From positions 147,484,858-147,548,857 of the forward strand of contig NC_067282.1 in the NCBI RefSeq assembly GCF_020740795.1: DNA of 64,000 nucleotides, given 5' to 3'. Shown piece after piece: positions 24,601 to 35,859 of this stretch. Made by a program: the position numbers and the translations under genes. Within the stretch, counting starts at the first letter, position 1; each line of letters starts with the position of its first letter. The notes below the pieces were generated by a model, which was given only the letters and a program-made list of their open reading frames with translations, did no database searches and was not told the DNA's origin. This DNA comes from Apus apus (Eukaryota; Chordata; Aves; Apodiformes; Apodidae).

Positions 24601-26722
24601 ACAGATGAGAGGCATACTGACTGTCAAAATGGATTCTGCACCATAGGAATATGGCATCCTTCTTCCAAGACGATAACCACAGATGCAGCTGCTCAGAACA
24701 GATTCCATGCATAAAAAAAGTTCCAAGACTGTGCCAAATGCAAAAGTTAAAGGAAATAGGATTAAGCATGATATAATTACTAGTTCGTGTGGGTATCTTG
24801 GCAGAAAAAAAACACCTGCCTTAAGCACTTACTCAAGAGAAACCCTGCATATAAAGCAGACTAATTGTTTTGTTTAAGTTACCAGTATTACCGGATGAAA
24901 AATATTTAAGTGAATGGTTCTCATTTCTAGGTTTTTTAAAATTGTGTAAATTGACAGATGGGAAAATTATAATAAACATACCTCTTCACAAACAGTAGAA
25001 AAGCGGTTGAGAAACTGCACTGTGTGAACCACAAACTGGTTTAGAAATGCTACTGTTCTTTTCTGTTGAATAGCAGGAACCTGCATTAAATACAAGAAAA
25101 TGAGATTATAGATAGATGCTTTAGATCCAAGTGTGTCAATGCTCACATTTGGATCCAAAGACCTGTTAAAAAATAAATATGTTTTAGAAAAAATTAATTT
25201 AGAAACCTGCCCTAAGTTTGCTTGCTATAAATGCATATAATATACACATATATATACATACAAATAGGTATACACACACCCTTTTTCACTAGAAACCTAC
25301 TACCATCACAGTTGAAAAGTTGCAGGATACACAGAAAAGGCAACAAGATCCACATAAATGAATGATCATAAATGATCCAAATTTTCATACATATCTTATG
25401 TATGAAAATACTCTTAGAAGAAATTGTGAATATTCCTGAAAATCAGTGTTAAAATTTTTAGAAACCAGAGAGGAACTTGGAAGCTTTCCTTCTGAAGCTT
25501 AAGAAGGAAAAGCAAACTTGGTCATCCATACAAATATGCAGTTACAACCAACACCATAATAAAAAATAGAGAGTAATGAAATTGCTGTCTTAGTCTCTAG
25601 TAGCTACCTGTACATTTTCTTCTTTGCAAGCGCTCAGACTATCCTAAAACTACACTTTCATGTCACTCCTCCAAGTCAGGTCCTATGGACACTTACTTTT
25701 CAGACTAAAAGGTAAAACGTTTGTCAAAGAGAAGTCTGGTGCTTGTAACCTGACAGTTGATGTTTTTATTTAAACTGTTACACAAGACTGGAATCAGGAA
25801 CATTCACACAAATGCTTATGTGTAAAATGATACTGCCTTGGGGTCAACTGCCTTGGAAAACTACTGAAGTCTTAAATTTCACCGCAGGAAATCACTCCGT
25901 GGAATCACAATCGGTTAAAGTGAGGGATTTGCAAGGAAAAAAAAATAATATTTGCAGCCAAGCTTCAGCTGCACTGACCAACGGCTTGTGAACACCGTGA
26001 CTCTGGTCTTCCCTTCTCCTTCGGTCTCCCGTTTGCCAGGGCAGCTGTTCACTGCGCTCTGCCCCCTTTCAGACCCCCCGATGTTCTGCGAGGCTCCTGC
26101 TGCTGCCACCTCACGCCTCCAGCCCGTGCGCCTGCCCGGCAGGGCCCGCCGCAGCCCCGCTCTGAACCCTCAGGGTGCTCGCCCTCTTGGCGGAAACGTA
26201 CGGAGCTGCACCGAGGGCAGAAGCATGACCGGGGCAACTGAACCTGTCCTGTCTTGGTGCTATTTAAGAAACAAAGCCTAAAAAGAAAGAAATGGTTTTG
26301 CACCAGTGAAAGGCGTGACCGAGCAGCTCTGCACGTGAGGGGCCTCCCAGTCCCACGACTGAAACGGCCTGGCCTTTACACAGGACGCTGTCGCGGAACC
26401 CGCAGCAAAACGCCTTTGGGCCAGATTAATTCGGCGCCCCTGGAGTCACAGCTGAAGGAAGGCGAGGCGAGGCGAGGCGACCCGCCCCGTCCCCGGGCAC
26501 TGCCGCCGGCCCCCGCCGCTCCGCTCCGCACCGGCCCCGGCGCACGGCAGGGGCGGGCAGGCCGGCCGGGCCGGGGGGCGAGGCTGAGGGGAGGGGCTCG
26601 CCCAGCGCCAGCGCCAGCGCAGCTGGGGGACGGGGCACAGCTCCGGGCCCCCGGGCCAGCGCAGCCCGTACCTTGGTGAGGTCAATGCCGGAGCCCACAA
26701 TGGGCAGCCCGTCCTCGTCCAT
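12523..26722 (-). CDS. WASHC3: WASH complex subunit 3 (CCDC53), complete coding region in 7 exons
   Basis: The CDS joins minus-strand exons 26722-26672, 25080-24982, 22749-22684, 21300-21172, 19488-19378, 16007-15943 and 12607-12523. These give 606 nt, 201 aa plus TAA, with every junction in phase. WASHC3 is a small core subunit of the pentameric WASH complex, which activates Arp2/3 on endosomes for retromer-dependent sorting. The N-terminus MDEDGLPIVGSGIDLTK and the following helical segment (residues 18-72) match the vertebrate family. Next come a divergent Ser/Thr/Gln-rich linker (about 73-137), the conserved block around DPRYARYLKMVQVGVPVMAI (about 140-160), and an acidic tail ending SSDSESSFSD. 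The human protein is, from memory, about 194 aa, so this copy is slightly longer in the linker and tail. The start ATG at 26722 has a near-ideal Kozak context (CCGCCGGGATGG) and no upstream ATG in the leader. No disabling change is seen. Confidence 0.96.
12608..15942 (-). other. WASHC3 intron 6
   Basis: A 3.3-kb AT-rich intron between coding exons 6 and 7. I see no repeat of recognised family and no further exon in it. Confidence 0.85.
15943..16007 (-). CDS. WASHC3: WASHC3 coding exon 6
   Basis: This exon is 65 nt: residues 153-173 (GVPVMAIRNK...NPDLL) plus two bases of codon 174 (Glu). It lies between a GAACAG acceptor and a GTAAGT donor, and is the second half of the conserved C-terminal block. 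Confidence 0.96.
16008..19377 (-). other. WASHC3 intron 5
   Basis: A 3.4-kb intron. It holds one short CR1 fragment (about 17383-17430, plus orientation) and otherwise unremarkable AT-rich sequence. Confidence 0.85.
17383..17430 (+). mobile_element. CR1 fragment (internal)
   Basis: About 48 bp resembling the CR1 segment GGCTGGAGCACCTCTGCT followed by an AGACAGACTGAGGGAGT-like run. It has no 3' end and lies within WASHC3 intron 5. Confidence 0.65.
19378..19488 (-). CDS. WASHC3: WASHC3 coding exon 5
   Basis: This exon holds 37 codons (residues 116-152), QNNAHEEG to YLKMVQV, ending at GTAAGT. The acceptor is a CAGCAG tandem, so the exon may begin at 19488 (as given) or at 19485, which would drop one Gln. 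It contains the conserved VAKDPRYARYLKM motif. Confidence 0.95.
19489..21171 (-). other. WASHC3 intron 4
   Basis: A 1.7-kb intron that contains a CR1 copy at about 19602-19984 inserted antisense to the gene, ending about 110 bp upstream of exon 5. Nothing else was recognised. Confidence 0.85.
19602..19984 (+). mobile_element. CR1 LINE, truncated copy in WASHC3 intron 4
   Basis: In plus orientation, antisense to WASHC3. It carries the ORF2 C-terminal region with a few indels, the 3' UTR and a CCATTCTATGAA end. Confidence 0.92.
21172..21300 (-). CDS. WASHC3: WASHC3 coding exon 4 (linker)
   Basis: This exon holds 43 codons (residues 73-115), beginning LSSIPGLEDVK and ending TAVSPQPG, between a CAG acceptor and a GTAAGT donor. 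The first ten residues are conserved. The rest is a Ser/Gln/Asn-rich linker that differs strongly from the human sequence I recall. Confidence 0.95.
21301..22683 (-). other. WASHC3 intron 3
   Basis: A 1.4-kb intron. It carries a G/T-rich low-complexity stretch (about 21970-22035) and nothing else recognisable. Confidence 0.85.
22684..22749 (-). CDS. WASHC3: WASHC3 coding exon 3
   Basis: This exon holds 22 codons (residues 51-72), KLSALSLRIQQ to NILDAK, between TTCTAG and GTTTGT, phase 0 on both sides. Its heptad-like hydrophobic spacing fits the coiled coil that packs into the WASH complex. Confidence 0.96.
22750..24981 (-). other. WASHC3 intron 2
   Basis: A 2.2-kb intron. It includes a T run at about 23291-23308. 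No exon, RNA gene or known repeat was recognised. Confidence 0.85.
24982..25080 (-). CDS. WASHC3: WASHC3 coding exon 2
   Basis: This exon holds 33 codons (residues 18-50), from VPAIQQKRT to STVCEE, between a TGCAG acceptor and a GTATGT donor, phase 0 on both sides. It encodes the most conserved part of the N-terminal helical region. Confidence 0.97.
25081..26671 (-). other. WASHC3 intron 1
   Basis: A 1.6-kb intron. It is AT-rich to about 26.0 kb, with an alternating TA/CA tract near 25230-25280, then becomes GC-rich as it enters the CpG island. First-intron CpG content is typical of a housekeeping promoter. Confidence 0.85.
26461..26480. repeat. (GGCGA)4 tandem repeat
   Basis: Four perfect copies of a 5-bp GC-rich unit in WASHC3 intron 1, inside the CpG island. 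Confidence 0.9.
26672..26722 (-). CDS. WASHC3: WASHC3 coding exon 1
   Basis: This exon holds 17 codons (residues 1-17) and ends at a GTACGG donor, phase 0. It lies inside a CpG island. The frame stays open upstream but contains no ATG, so translation starts here. Confidence 0.96.
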
Positions 26723-26860
26723 CCCGGCGGGGCCGAGGCAGGGAGAGCGGCGCAGCCCCCCGGAAGCCCTGGGCGCTCCGGGCACGGCCGGTTCCACTCG
26801 GCCCGGAAACAAAACGCGGAGGTTGCGCAGTCTCCTCTCCCAGCGCAACGCTCCTGGGAA
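26723..26860 (-). other. WASHC3 5' leader (inferred)
   Basis: GC-rich sequence directly upstream of the start codon. It has no ATG on the minus strand, although the coding frame stays open. The 5' limit is not visible from sequence. Confidence 0.5.
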
Positions 26861-28487
26861 GTGGAGTCCGCGGGAGGACGGCGGGATGTGGCGCCGGGCC
26901 GGGCCCCGTGTCCTCCGGAATCTTCCCCTCGTGTCCCCGCTCCGCCTTCCGAGGCCTCCGGGCGGCTCGTCGTGACCCGCCGCTGCGGCAGGGCAGCGTG
27001 CAGAGCCGGCCGCCGCGGCTGGGCGCTCCCGAGGGAGGAACGCATCGCTTTCCCCCGAGCCCCTCTGGTGTGTTCTCTCGAGCCGTCCCAGCCGCAGAGG
27101 AGCCGCGACCCCGGAGCGAGCGGGTCCCGGCAGGGCAGGGGAGGCCGTGAGCCGGGCCCTGCGGCAGGCCCCGCAGGTTCACGCCACAGCCCCAGGGCAG
27201 GGCCCCGGGTGGGGCAGGCCGGGGAGGGGAGGTATCCTCCCCAGCGGTCAGGCATCAAAGAGTAAGGAAGCCGAAAGCCAGTGATGAAGCTGTTCCTGTG
27301 CTCTTAGGTGTCGTTTGGGTGGTGAAGGGCCACACTTTGAATGTGAAGAATAAAAAGAACGAGCACTGAATGACCCTGAGATCTTCTGAAAAAAAAACCA
27401 AACAACACGGCTGTCATCGCGTTAGGAAAGATTCCTGTACTTTAATCCTTGTGCAAAAGGGAAAAAAAAGAGGGGTATGGTAAACTTAGCAGTGGCCTGT
27501 CTAAAGCTTTTGTGGTGTTCGGCAACACCTCTTGTTGCTGTCGCTTGATTCTCGAGCTTAGGGTTTTAGGTAGGCCTATTCCTTCTCAGTCAAGGAACCT
27601 CAGAGGTACCAGGCTCTAAGAAAGGGGGAACGGTCTGTAAGTTTGCAAATGTTCCTCTGGAAGAATTCCCTGACTGGCAAATAACCAATCTGTTTTTAAC
27701 TTTGAGTAGTTGTGGGTATTGTTTTTCCCTACAACAGATTTAAGGGACTGATTAGACTGTTCAGACTGGGGACCCAGTACAAATTCAGGTCAAACGATTC
27801 TAATGGGGCGCATCATAAAAAAAGGGGTTTCCCGTCTCTCTCTTGCTCCCTGCTGACAGCTGAGTGCTCTCATGTAACCACTTGTCAGCTGTAGCACAGT
27901 GTTCCCTTCCTTAAGGCACTGCGAAATGCCCTCTCAGCAGACAACTATCACTAGAGGAGGGTCTGTTTTCTGCTGCTTTCATGTGCTGAATCTAATTAGC
28001 CACAGTGTGTGTTGAACACCAGAGCCTGGTTGGACAGGGTCAGAGGCAGACCTTGCTGGCTTTGATAGCAAAAATACAGGTAACTGCTCCCTCATGCAGC
28101 TTCACTCGTGACAGTTCAGGGGAACAGCAACAGAAATACTTCTTTGTTGGGCACACATCTGATCTTTCGTGTTCTGCTTGATTGAGGTCTACTGGCTGAA
28201 ACCAACAGGCACAGTGAAATCTTAGGAAAGGGCTCTGATCTCCTGGTACTGCCACTTTGTCTACCATCTGTGCTAATAAAATTTTGAATGGGAAATCTAC
28301 AGTTATACACAGTTATGTCAAGAGCTTGTGAGCTGAGCAGAAAGCATATTTGACCCCATCTTTTATAATATTAAATAACCTAGTTTCTGCATATTCAATG
28401 GGTCTTCAAGGAGGTAAGACATCTGTTCTCTGGGATGGCCAGACAATTGATTGGGATCAAAGCCATTAAAGAACAAGTCATTAAACA

Positions 28488-28553
28488 CTGGAGGCTGGAC
28501 TCGACAATCTTTGGAGGTCCCTTCCAACCCCTAATATTCTGTGATTCTGTGAT
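28488..28553 (+). mobile_element. CR1 3'-end remnant (66 bp)
   Basis: Only the CR1 tail: GGCTGGACTCGAC...CCCTTCCAACCCC, then ATTCTGTGATTCTGTGAT. Extreme 5' truncation. Confidence 0.85.
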
Positions 28554-30896
28554 TTCAGGAAGTGTTGCCTCTATGGAGAGTCAGGAATGGCAATTGTATA
28601 TAGATCATGCATCTAACCCCCAGACTGATTAACTATGAATGAAAGATGAAGAAATACCTTTAAATCCCCAAAGACATGGTTCCAGACAGAGAATATGCAC
28701 ACTTGCATTTGTAAATAACCCCCAAATCAAACAGTATATGGAAAATATGTCTTGAATTATTCCATGAAAACTATCATTGACTCTCAGAATTTATTCTCAT
28801 GTTAGCCAGGAATAATGAATTCAGAAAAGAATCTCTCCTTTGGAAAAGGGAGGGGTTGTCTAACTGAACAGTGAATTCCCAGTCCTGATGTCTGAGCTAA
28901 GTTTTTGGAGAATCTAGGCCAAGAAACGATAAATCCTAGCATGATGATGTGTGCTATGGTTGTTATAACATCGGAACAAAAGATTACCAACAACTCAATC
29001 TGGTAAGTAAAACTTCATCTAAATTCTAAGGTTGTGTTGTACTGCAAGGCAAGACAAATCAGAGTGATTTGGGGTCCTTGTTTGCAGCAGCAAATTCAAA
29101 TGGAGTGCAGTGGATAAACTATTTGGTGGACATGCTTCATGGCTAAATCTAAATACTGCTACATTTCATAAAACAAAATAATACAAAAAACCTTTAAATT
29201 TAGAGCAGTTAAGAATGTACCAAAGTCTGAGGCTATCAGTACGGAGCTTCTTGTGCAATGAGGTGGCTAAAACTGCACTAATTACTTTAATGCCTTGACA
29301 ATTAGAACTCAAATGTGCTACACTAATTTTGGTTTAAAATTAAACTAAATTCTTTGTTTCCTTCAAAATTATTTCCATTTGCTAAGCATTTTACAAACAC
29401 ATGTACACAATCCATGGTTGCTCTGCACAGAGCACGTAGTTGGCAATTCCTTGCATCTCCCAAAGGGAGGACAGGGGGTTAGCCTACAAAGTTCAATAGG
29501 TTTAATCAAGTTTGTAAGGAATTGTGCAAATTGGGCAAATTTTTTCAAATTATCTGAGTTATCTTGCCACCTTAATTACCTCAACCCCGCCTGCCCCTCC
29601 CCCCTCCCCAGATTACACTGAAGAATAAAGTCCCATGAAATGTCGATATTCTAAGTTTTCCAGGCAATGCCACAGAAATTTAATAGTGCAAATGCTTAGT
29701 CGAATCTTATCTTAATCTCTTGGTCTGTAAAGCTGGACAAGAAATCTCACAAGAATATGCTCTCCTGTGAACTTTCTGGTACTTCGTGCTTTTAATTTGG
29801 CCAAAAATACTGCAGAGAAGAGTGCAACACAGCACTTTTTCTCCCAGCTGGAATTAGGAAACACAGGCTATGAAAAGTGAAAAACTGAAAGTAGAGAAAA
29901 ATTATCCAAATTTTTCCAAAACCTCTTTAAAATGTTTTAATTGAACTGGTTTGTTAATCTGAAACTATTAATGACTGAGATCCCAGTGGGTGGATTTATA
30001 AAAAATAATTGAATTATAATAACCAGAGTTACAGTGTGTATGATTTGAAAATATATTTTGTACCAGCACCTATACTGCATGATAAATGTCAAATTAAGGA
30101 ATAAATACTGTGCAGTAGGTACTGCTGGCAGCTTATGCCCTATGTATGAGCACAGACACATGCATTTAAAGCATTTAAAGACACAGTCATGTAGCTCCAC
30201 CTTTCAGTGAAGAAAAGTTTAAAGATTGTTTAACAGTTACTGAAATGCAGTTTGGTTGAGCATTAGTATTTTGAAGATGTTAACCTTAGAGTTGCTGAGG
30301 GTAACTCGAAGCACAAAGCTGTGTGTGCAGAAAACCGATCAAAGCTTTGTCCTCATCATTAGTTAAAAATATTTTGTCTTGTGATAAACGTGCTAAGGAG
30401 TGAAGGCAGCTGCATGGGTTTCAAAGCACCCAAACAGATCTGCTACGTATATTTTTGTACTGAACAAAATCAGAGCCTCCTGTCAACTGCAAAACAAAAC
30501 AGCACAAGCTGAAAAAACTGGGAAGTGCTACTGTAACTTAAAATGTTTGTATGCATTTTGTATGCCTGTATACTGTTACAGGTCCCAAGACACAACAGTA
30601 TTCTGTTAAAATCAGCATAGAACTCAATTAGCTATACAATTGACAGGCAAGTTAAACAGAAACAAAAAGCTGATCCAAAACAATTTCCAGACATGGTGTC
30701 ACCAGATCCTCCATAGGGGCAATAGTTGTTTTTTACTAAGGTGGTCCAATGAACAGCTGACAAGGTCAGAGTGTGGATTAACTTTTTTTTTTCTTTTTAA
30801 TTTCCCATGGAGTCTTCTAAATCCATGCTTCCAAAGGGTATTCTGGCAAAGCTTTCTATATGTAACTGATACTGCCTGCATGATTTTTCCCTCAAC

Positions 30897-30902
<6 letters not shown>

Positions 30903-30929
<27 letters not shown>
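30903..30929. repeat. Poly(A) run of 27
   Basis: An uninterrupted A run in the WASHC3-NUP37 spacer. No recognised retrocopy precedes it. Confidence 0.9.
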
Positions 30930-30933
<4 letters not shown>

Positions 30934-31765
30934 ATATCAGTAATTGAGGTATGTCAGAATATGCACAAATTTTGAAAACTGAACGTGCAGAGAATTACCA
31001 ACACTTGACAGTTTATTTAGACTGAGAAATACAAATGTCTGGTGTTAATGTAGGGTAACAAAAAAAGAAAAAAATAATTCAATTATAAATGGTTTTCCAA
31101 GTACTGTGCTAAGGAATCATCAGAGGAATAACTAATTATTTTGTTATACATGGAAGAACCTGGGGATCATGCTAAAAACATTAGCTGCTCCCTTTTTTTT
31201 TTTTTCCTTTTTATCTAAATACCCATGTTATACTTGAAAGAAGGAATACGAAGAGCCGTGAGCTTGGCAAGATCATTCTAATCCTTGGTAATTAGCTTTA
31301 AGTAGTCCTTAAAAACAAACATTCCAGCTTCTGAATTAACTATAGAAGAAAATGATTTGTGCCCTCTGCCCATTGGGTGTTAAGAAATTCTAAATAAAAA
31401 AAGTCTTAGTCAAAATGCATCTGCACATACCTAACGCAAACTGTCTTTGTCAAGATGGGTTCTGGGTATCAAGTATGATATTCTGTACAGCCAGGTGCCA
31501 TGCAAAGCTTTGCTTTCAGAGTGGGCAGAAAAACAAAGCCCAACAAACTGGTTCAGTTACACTGCACATGCAGGATAGCAGTGTCCCAGTCCAGTTTTTC
31601 CTCTTGGACTCACAAAGACTTTTAGATGTGTCTGTGAGCCACTTAAACCTCCTTTTAAACCTGTACTCTCTGGTCAAACTATGGATATGAGATTAACAAA
31701 GTGGTGTATTTTGAAACATCCTCCAGTCTGCTTATTTTGCAGTTTAAGCACACACCAGTGGGGGG

Positions 31766-31825
31766 ACGGTTGGACTAGGTGATCTTAGAGGTCTTTTCTA
31801 ACCATGACAATTCTGTGATTCTGAG
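31766..31825 (+). mobile_element. CR1 3'-end remnant (60 bp)
   Basis: Tail only, with TTGGACTAGGTGATCTTAGA and ATTCTGTGATTCTGAGAT. Diverged. Confidence 0.8.
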
Positions 31826-34317
31826 ATCAGAGCATCTTTTAAACTCATCTTAAAGTTACCAACTTATTTAACTTATAGCCCAGAATTTTCTAGTTTCCCT
31901 ACACAATGGGATTTCCTTTTGGTTGCATATATTCAGCCAGTTGCTTTTAACTCTCTACTGTCCAAGCCAAAACAGGGAGAACTTATTTTATGGCTCTTAG
32001 TCAGCCGAGTGCATGTTGCAGACACTTTGTGTGGATCTGGCAAATGAACATACAAGAGCTCTGTTTTATGGACTCCAAGGATCTGAGTCTTGTAGGAACA
32101 CCAGTTATTTGCATGTCCCTAGAAAAGGTCCCCTGGATGGTGTCAGGGAGGTAATGAATCAGACTGCTACTCAACACAGGAGGAATACATGACACAACAA
32201 GTCCACTTGCTGCATCACAAGAGAAGAGTGGTGAAGGTTCTTACACCATGGCTGCACATCTGCACTGCGAAAATCCCACCTGTACATCAATTGCTTATTG
32301 TGGGTTCTGCATCAAATAGCCAGCCTTCTGGAGGGAAATAATAATTCAAAGCACAATTAATACATTTTGCCTAGAAATAATCAGTGTTCATTACGTAGAC
32401 CTGTAAAGGAGATTGCCATAGGGCAAGTTCAGACAGCAGTGAGCAGCTGGAGGCCTCCCAGGAAAGGAATCTGCTGTCACATAAGCTACTTGCACAGAAG
32501 CTAGAGGAAGGTGGGACCTGACTAATTTGTAACTGTAAACTGAAAGCTGAATGTATTAAAAATTCTATAAGTATCACAGGAAGAAACAGTCTGAAGTTTT
32601 CAGCAGATATCACACCAAGGCATTCTGTCTTAAAGTAATCTAAAAACATGGGAATAAGGGGTTTATTGGGATCGCCACAACTTCCTTTACAATGTAGTAT
32701 TTTGAAACAGTTCTAGGATGCAATCTTTGCATCAGTTTTGGTCAAGAAAATGGTCAGAAACTTCTAAAAGAGAGCCATAAACAAAGACTGAATAAAAACA
32801 GGCTCACATGCAGTTTTGTCATGAAAAACAAAGCAAGCCTGGTTTTGTGTTTCATTTCATGATTAAAAAAATAACAGGTTGTTTCTGTTACTTCAGAATT
32901 CCTTCCACTTTGGAGGGAGGAAGCTCAGAGGAATTGCAGTATGGTGTTTTGGCTCAAAATTAATGACTAACTGGACAGAGATAAGATATGCTGAGATCAA
33001 ATATCAAATTTTGGACTTGGATCAAAGGTGAATTTGGAAGTTACCAAAGGCATGATGATACTATTTGGGAAGTTGCTACTAGCTTTTCCTCCAGGACCAC
33101 TACTTAAAAATACAGCTTCCCACGAACTATTGCAGGATAAAGCCAACAGGTACTGGACAACTCCAACATTAAGACAAGCAGTGAGATTCTCAGTGAAGTG
33201 GCAGAGTCAAATGCAAAACATTCAGTCTGATACTGTATGACCAAAGACTGTCCTCAGAAAACACTACAGCAAAGATTGTGAGAACGCTGCTATATGATCC
33301 TTGGTTGTGTGCTAAATAGTTATTAACTTCTATCAACTGTACTGTGCTATCTTGTTTGTTCTGCACTTTTGATGTTTTCTGATAGCCAGCTGTGATACCC
33401 AGAAGGGTTCCATAAATTTATCTTCTTTTTGTTATTAAATCTGTTTTGATTGCACTGTATGTGGGTGGGTGAATAATCTGGAAAAAAAGGAGGAGGTCAA
33501 AAAGCTATATGCAATTCATTCTGTCTGGACAGTACTGTAATACCAAAATATTTATACTCATTAAAGTCCATTGGATTCCCTTACACCAACTCTACTTTTC
33601 CTGTCTTTGTGGCATCCAGCTGTTGGGATTTAGTAATTGCTTTGCTTTCTGTACAAGGACCTCAAATACCGGTTTATTGATTCCCTTTCAATGAAAGGCC
33701 AGAAAAGTGATGGGTATTTTGGACTCCTCCAATTTCTATCTATAGAAGTTGTCTTAACCTGGGATTTGGAATTAGCTTTCCTCCAAAATTAGAAAAAATA
33801 AATTATGTGATAATTTTAGGTTTTGTTTCTTTAGTACGAATAACTGGAGATCAAGCTGCAGCAGATAGTAACCCCACTGCAGAAAGTAAAAAAAGTCTTC
33901 CAAATACTTTGGAATTGTCCAATTATATCACAGTTTATGGCAACAGGGATATTACCAGCCACACAACTGAAAACTCATTATCTATGCCAATTACTGCTTT
34001 TTTTTTTGTTTTGAGACAACACTAAAGCAGAATAGTGAGAATGTTGACATGGGATAAAACAGTGATAACACACAGTCTTCCTTTTTTAGAAGAGGGCAAA
34101 CAAATTCAATTTGAAGTCCATATGGCAATCCTAAGAGGTTGAAAAGACCTTCCAAGTTTATAACAGTATCAATTTAATTATGATAGAATTTTTCTAAAAG
34201 TATTTTACATTGATAAATACAATCCAATGATTATAGTATTTTGGAACAGGTAGTAAAGCAGCTTTTAGTTTGTTGGTAACTCATGCAAGCCTACAAACAC
34301 ACAAAGTAAGAGTTCAT

Positions 34318-34370
34318 CTTGGACACAGTGATCTTCAGAGGTCTCTTCCAACCCCTATGATTCTATGATC
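34318..34370 (+). mobile_element. CR1 3'-end remnant (53 bp)
   Basis: Tail only, with AGAGGTCTCTTCCAACCCC followed by ATGATTCTATGATC. Confidence 0.8.
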
Positions 34371-35504
34371 TTCATTTGCTTACTTACAGGTATTAAATAT
34401 TTCTTTGCATTAGAATGACTTTTTTTTATTAGTCCACCACCCAGGGTTACTTAAAAACTTTAACAAGTATGACAACTGGAGGAACATGCTTTAAAAGCAA
34501 AATAGTTAAGAGAAAAAAGGAATATAACTTTTCCAGAAAGAGAAGCTGCAGAGGACTGCTTTACATAATTGACTTTTTAAAGTGGGAAGTTGATAGAACA
34601 CCTTTGTGAGTAAAATAAATAGAATTTTAAAACCTTTAGGATATTAAGTCCTTTCTCCTACAAAAGATGAGATTCAATAGACAATACTGAAAATAGACTG
34701 ATCTATGAGAAACTTTATGATCACCTTTTAGGTGAATTTTGGTGCCAGCTGGAAAGAACATTTCTCAAGAATAATAAAATAACATATAATCTTACTTGTT
34801 AAAAGATGACTGTACCCTCCTTTTTGCTGTCCTAATTCTGAATTGGTTGCATGTGTGCAGCATAAGTAGAGACAAACAAAAGAATATTTTAAAATCTAAC
34901 TACTGCTGATGAAGATGGCTCCGATGCTGGGAGGAGGTGTTACACTAGCTGAACATCTTGATATTACTTCACTTACAAAAGCAAGGAAAAAAGGATACTG
35001 AAGACAGGAGTCTTCTCCATATTTTACTCTTTCCTCTTAATTTCTGGGTCTTGTATGGGAAGGGCCAAAAAAATATGCTTCTAGAAAGCAGAATGTCTTT
35101 GACTTTCCTGTAAAAGCCTGGAAGTAGAAGACTGTAAACAGAAAAAACCCACATGCTGTTTGGCATACTTGAAGTAAATCCCTCTGTCATTTTAAGAGAA
35201 ATAATACTTCTAAAAATTATCCTTCTGATTATACCATTAGCTCCTTCACTGTTAGTGGTAGTTTATTCAGCAAATATATGCACAGGCAACATTTCATGAC
35301 AGTACCTTATGACATTCCTCTTTTATAAGACAGTAATGGTCAGAAAAGTTTATAATAGAAGTAGGTGTTCTCTCTGAAGGTATTATGGAGAATTTCAAAG
35401 TATTCGAGTTGTGTTAACTGGGCAAGATTGCTAGACTGAGATTGCTGAATACAAAAATTCTTAAAAAACCGCACTTTAAAAAGATTATTTCACACCAAAT
35501 ACCA

Positions 35505-35745
35505 TGTTAAAAAAATGTACATTTTATTTAAAGGGAAGTAACCAAATATCAGATGTATGATAAACAATTCTACAAAAGCTCTTGTATTTGCAAGCTAAAA
35601 ATCAAACAGAAATGTTTCATATTTTACTTGTTCCTTTCTTATGTTCTCCAAATGAATAAATACCAGTACAAAGAGTAAATTCCTTTGTTTTACTAGAAAA
35701 GAGACATTATGCTGTAAAGTTTCATACTGAAGGCAAATGCTTGTT
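35505..35745 (-). other. NUP37: NUP37 3' UTR (inferred extent)
   Basis: About 240 nt from the stop codon to just past the first AATAAA (35528-35523). A short 3' UTR is inferred, and longer forms cannot be excluded. Confidence 0.6.
35523..35528 (-). terminator. Candidate NUP37 polyadenylation signal
   Basis: First AATAAA after the NUP37 stop codon on the minus strand, about 220 nt downstream of it. Confidence 0.6.
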
Positions 35746-35859
35746 TTACATTTCAGTTATCCAGAAGAAAATTTTATGATCTCCTCCGACTGCACATAAT
35801 GGAAGAGTTCTGTGCCAGGTCAAACCAGATCCTACAGCTGCAGTGCCAGTAAGAATGGG
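35746..35859 (-). CDS. NUP37: NUP37 coding exon 9 with stop codon
   Basis: This exon is 114 nt: residues 290-326 ([20 protein letters not shown]...FFWITEM), then TAA at 35748-35746. The acceptor is TTTTAG after a good pyrimidine tract. It encodes the final propeller strands. Confidence 0.96.
   Translation of the reverse strand, partial: PILTGTAAVGSGLTWHRTLPLCAVGGDHKIFFWITEM

Larger units (their letters stand above)
26060..27260. promoter_or_regulatory. CpG-island promoter of WASHC3
   Basis: A GC- and CpG-dense block of about 1.2 kb surrounds WASHC3 exon 1. It has GC-box-like sites (for example near 26479-26495 and 26550) and ETS-like GGAA cores near 26857. No TATA box is seen near the expected start, so dispersed initiation at about 26760-26870 is likely. 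Around 400 bp of the island lies upstream of that, with no recognised partner gene. Confidence 0.85.
27261..35504. other. WASHC3-NUP37 intergenic spacer
   Basis: About 8.2 kb between the WASHC3 promoter and the NUP37 3' end. It contains three CR1 tail remnants and a poly(A) run. No exon with family similarity or convincing splice sites was found. Confidence 0.65.

Noticed and set aside
26723-26848. In-frame N-terminal extension of WASHC3 from an upstream TTG
   Set aside because: The frame is open, but there is no ATG, and the known family start is MDEDGLP with a strong Kozak context at 26722.
26446-27258. A 270-codon open frame (minus strand) and several others of 80-166 codons around WASHC3 exon 1
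   Set aside because: They lie in a CpG island where stop codons are rare. Composition is Gly/Pro/Arg/Ala-rich and no family is recognised. Only the short MDEDGLPIVG exon is real.
30640-30975. A 111-codon open frame
   Set aside because: It runs through a poly(A) tract read as polylysine and has no family similarity.
33300-33480. Possible LTR end (ATTAAATCTGTTTTGATTGC near 33433)
   Set aside because: It resembles a retroviral U5 only loosely. I found no matching second LTR, primer-binding site or internal region, and no terminal duplication.
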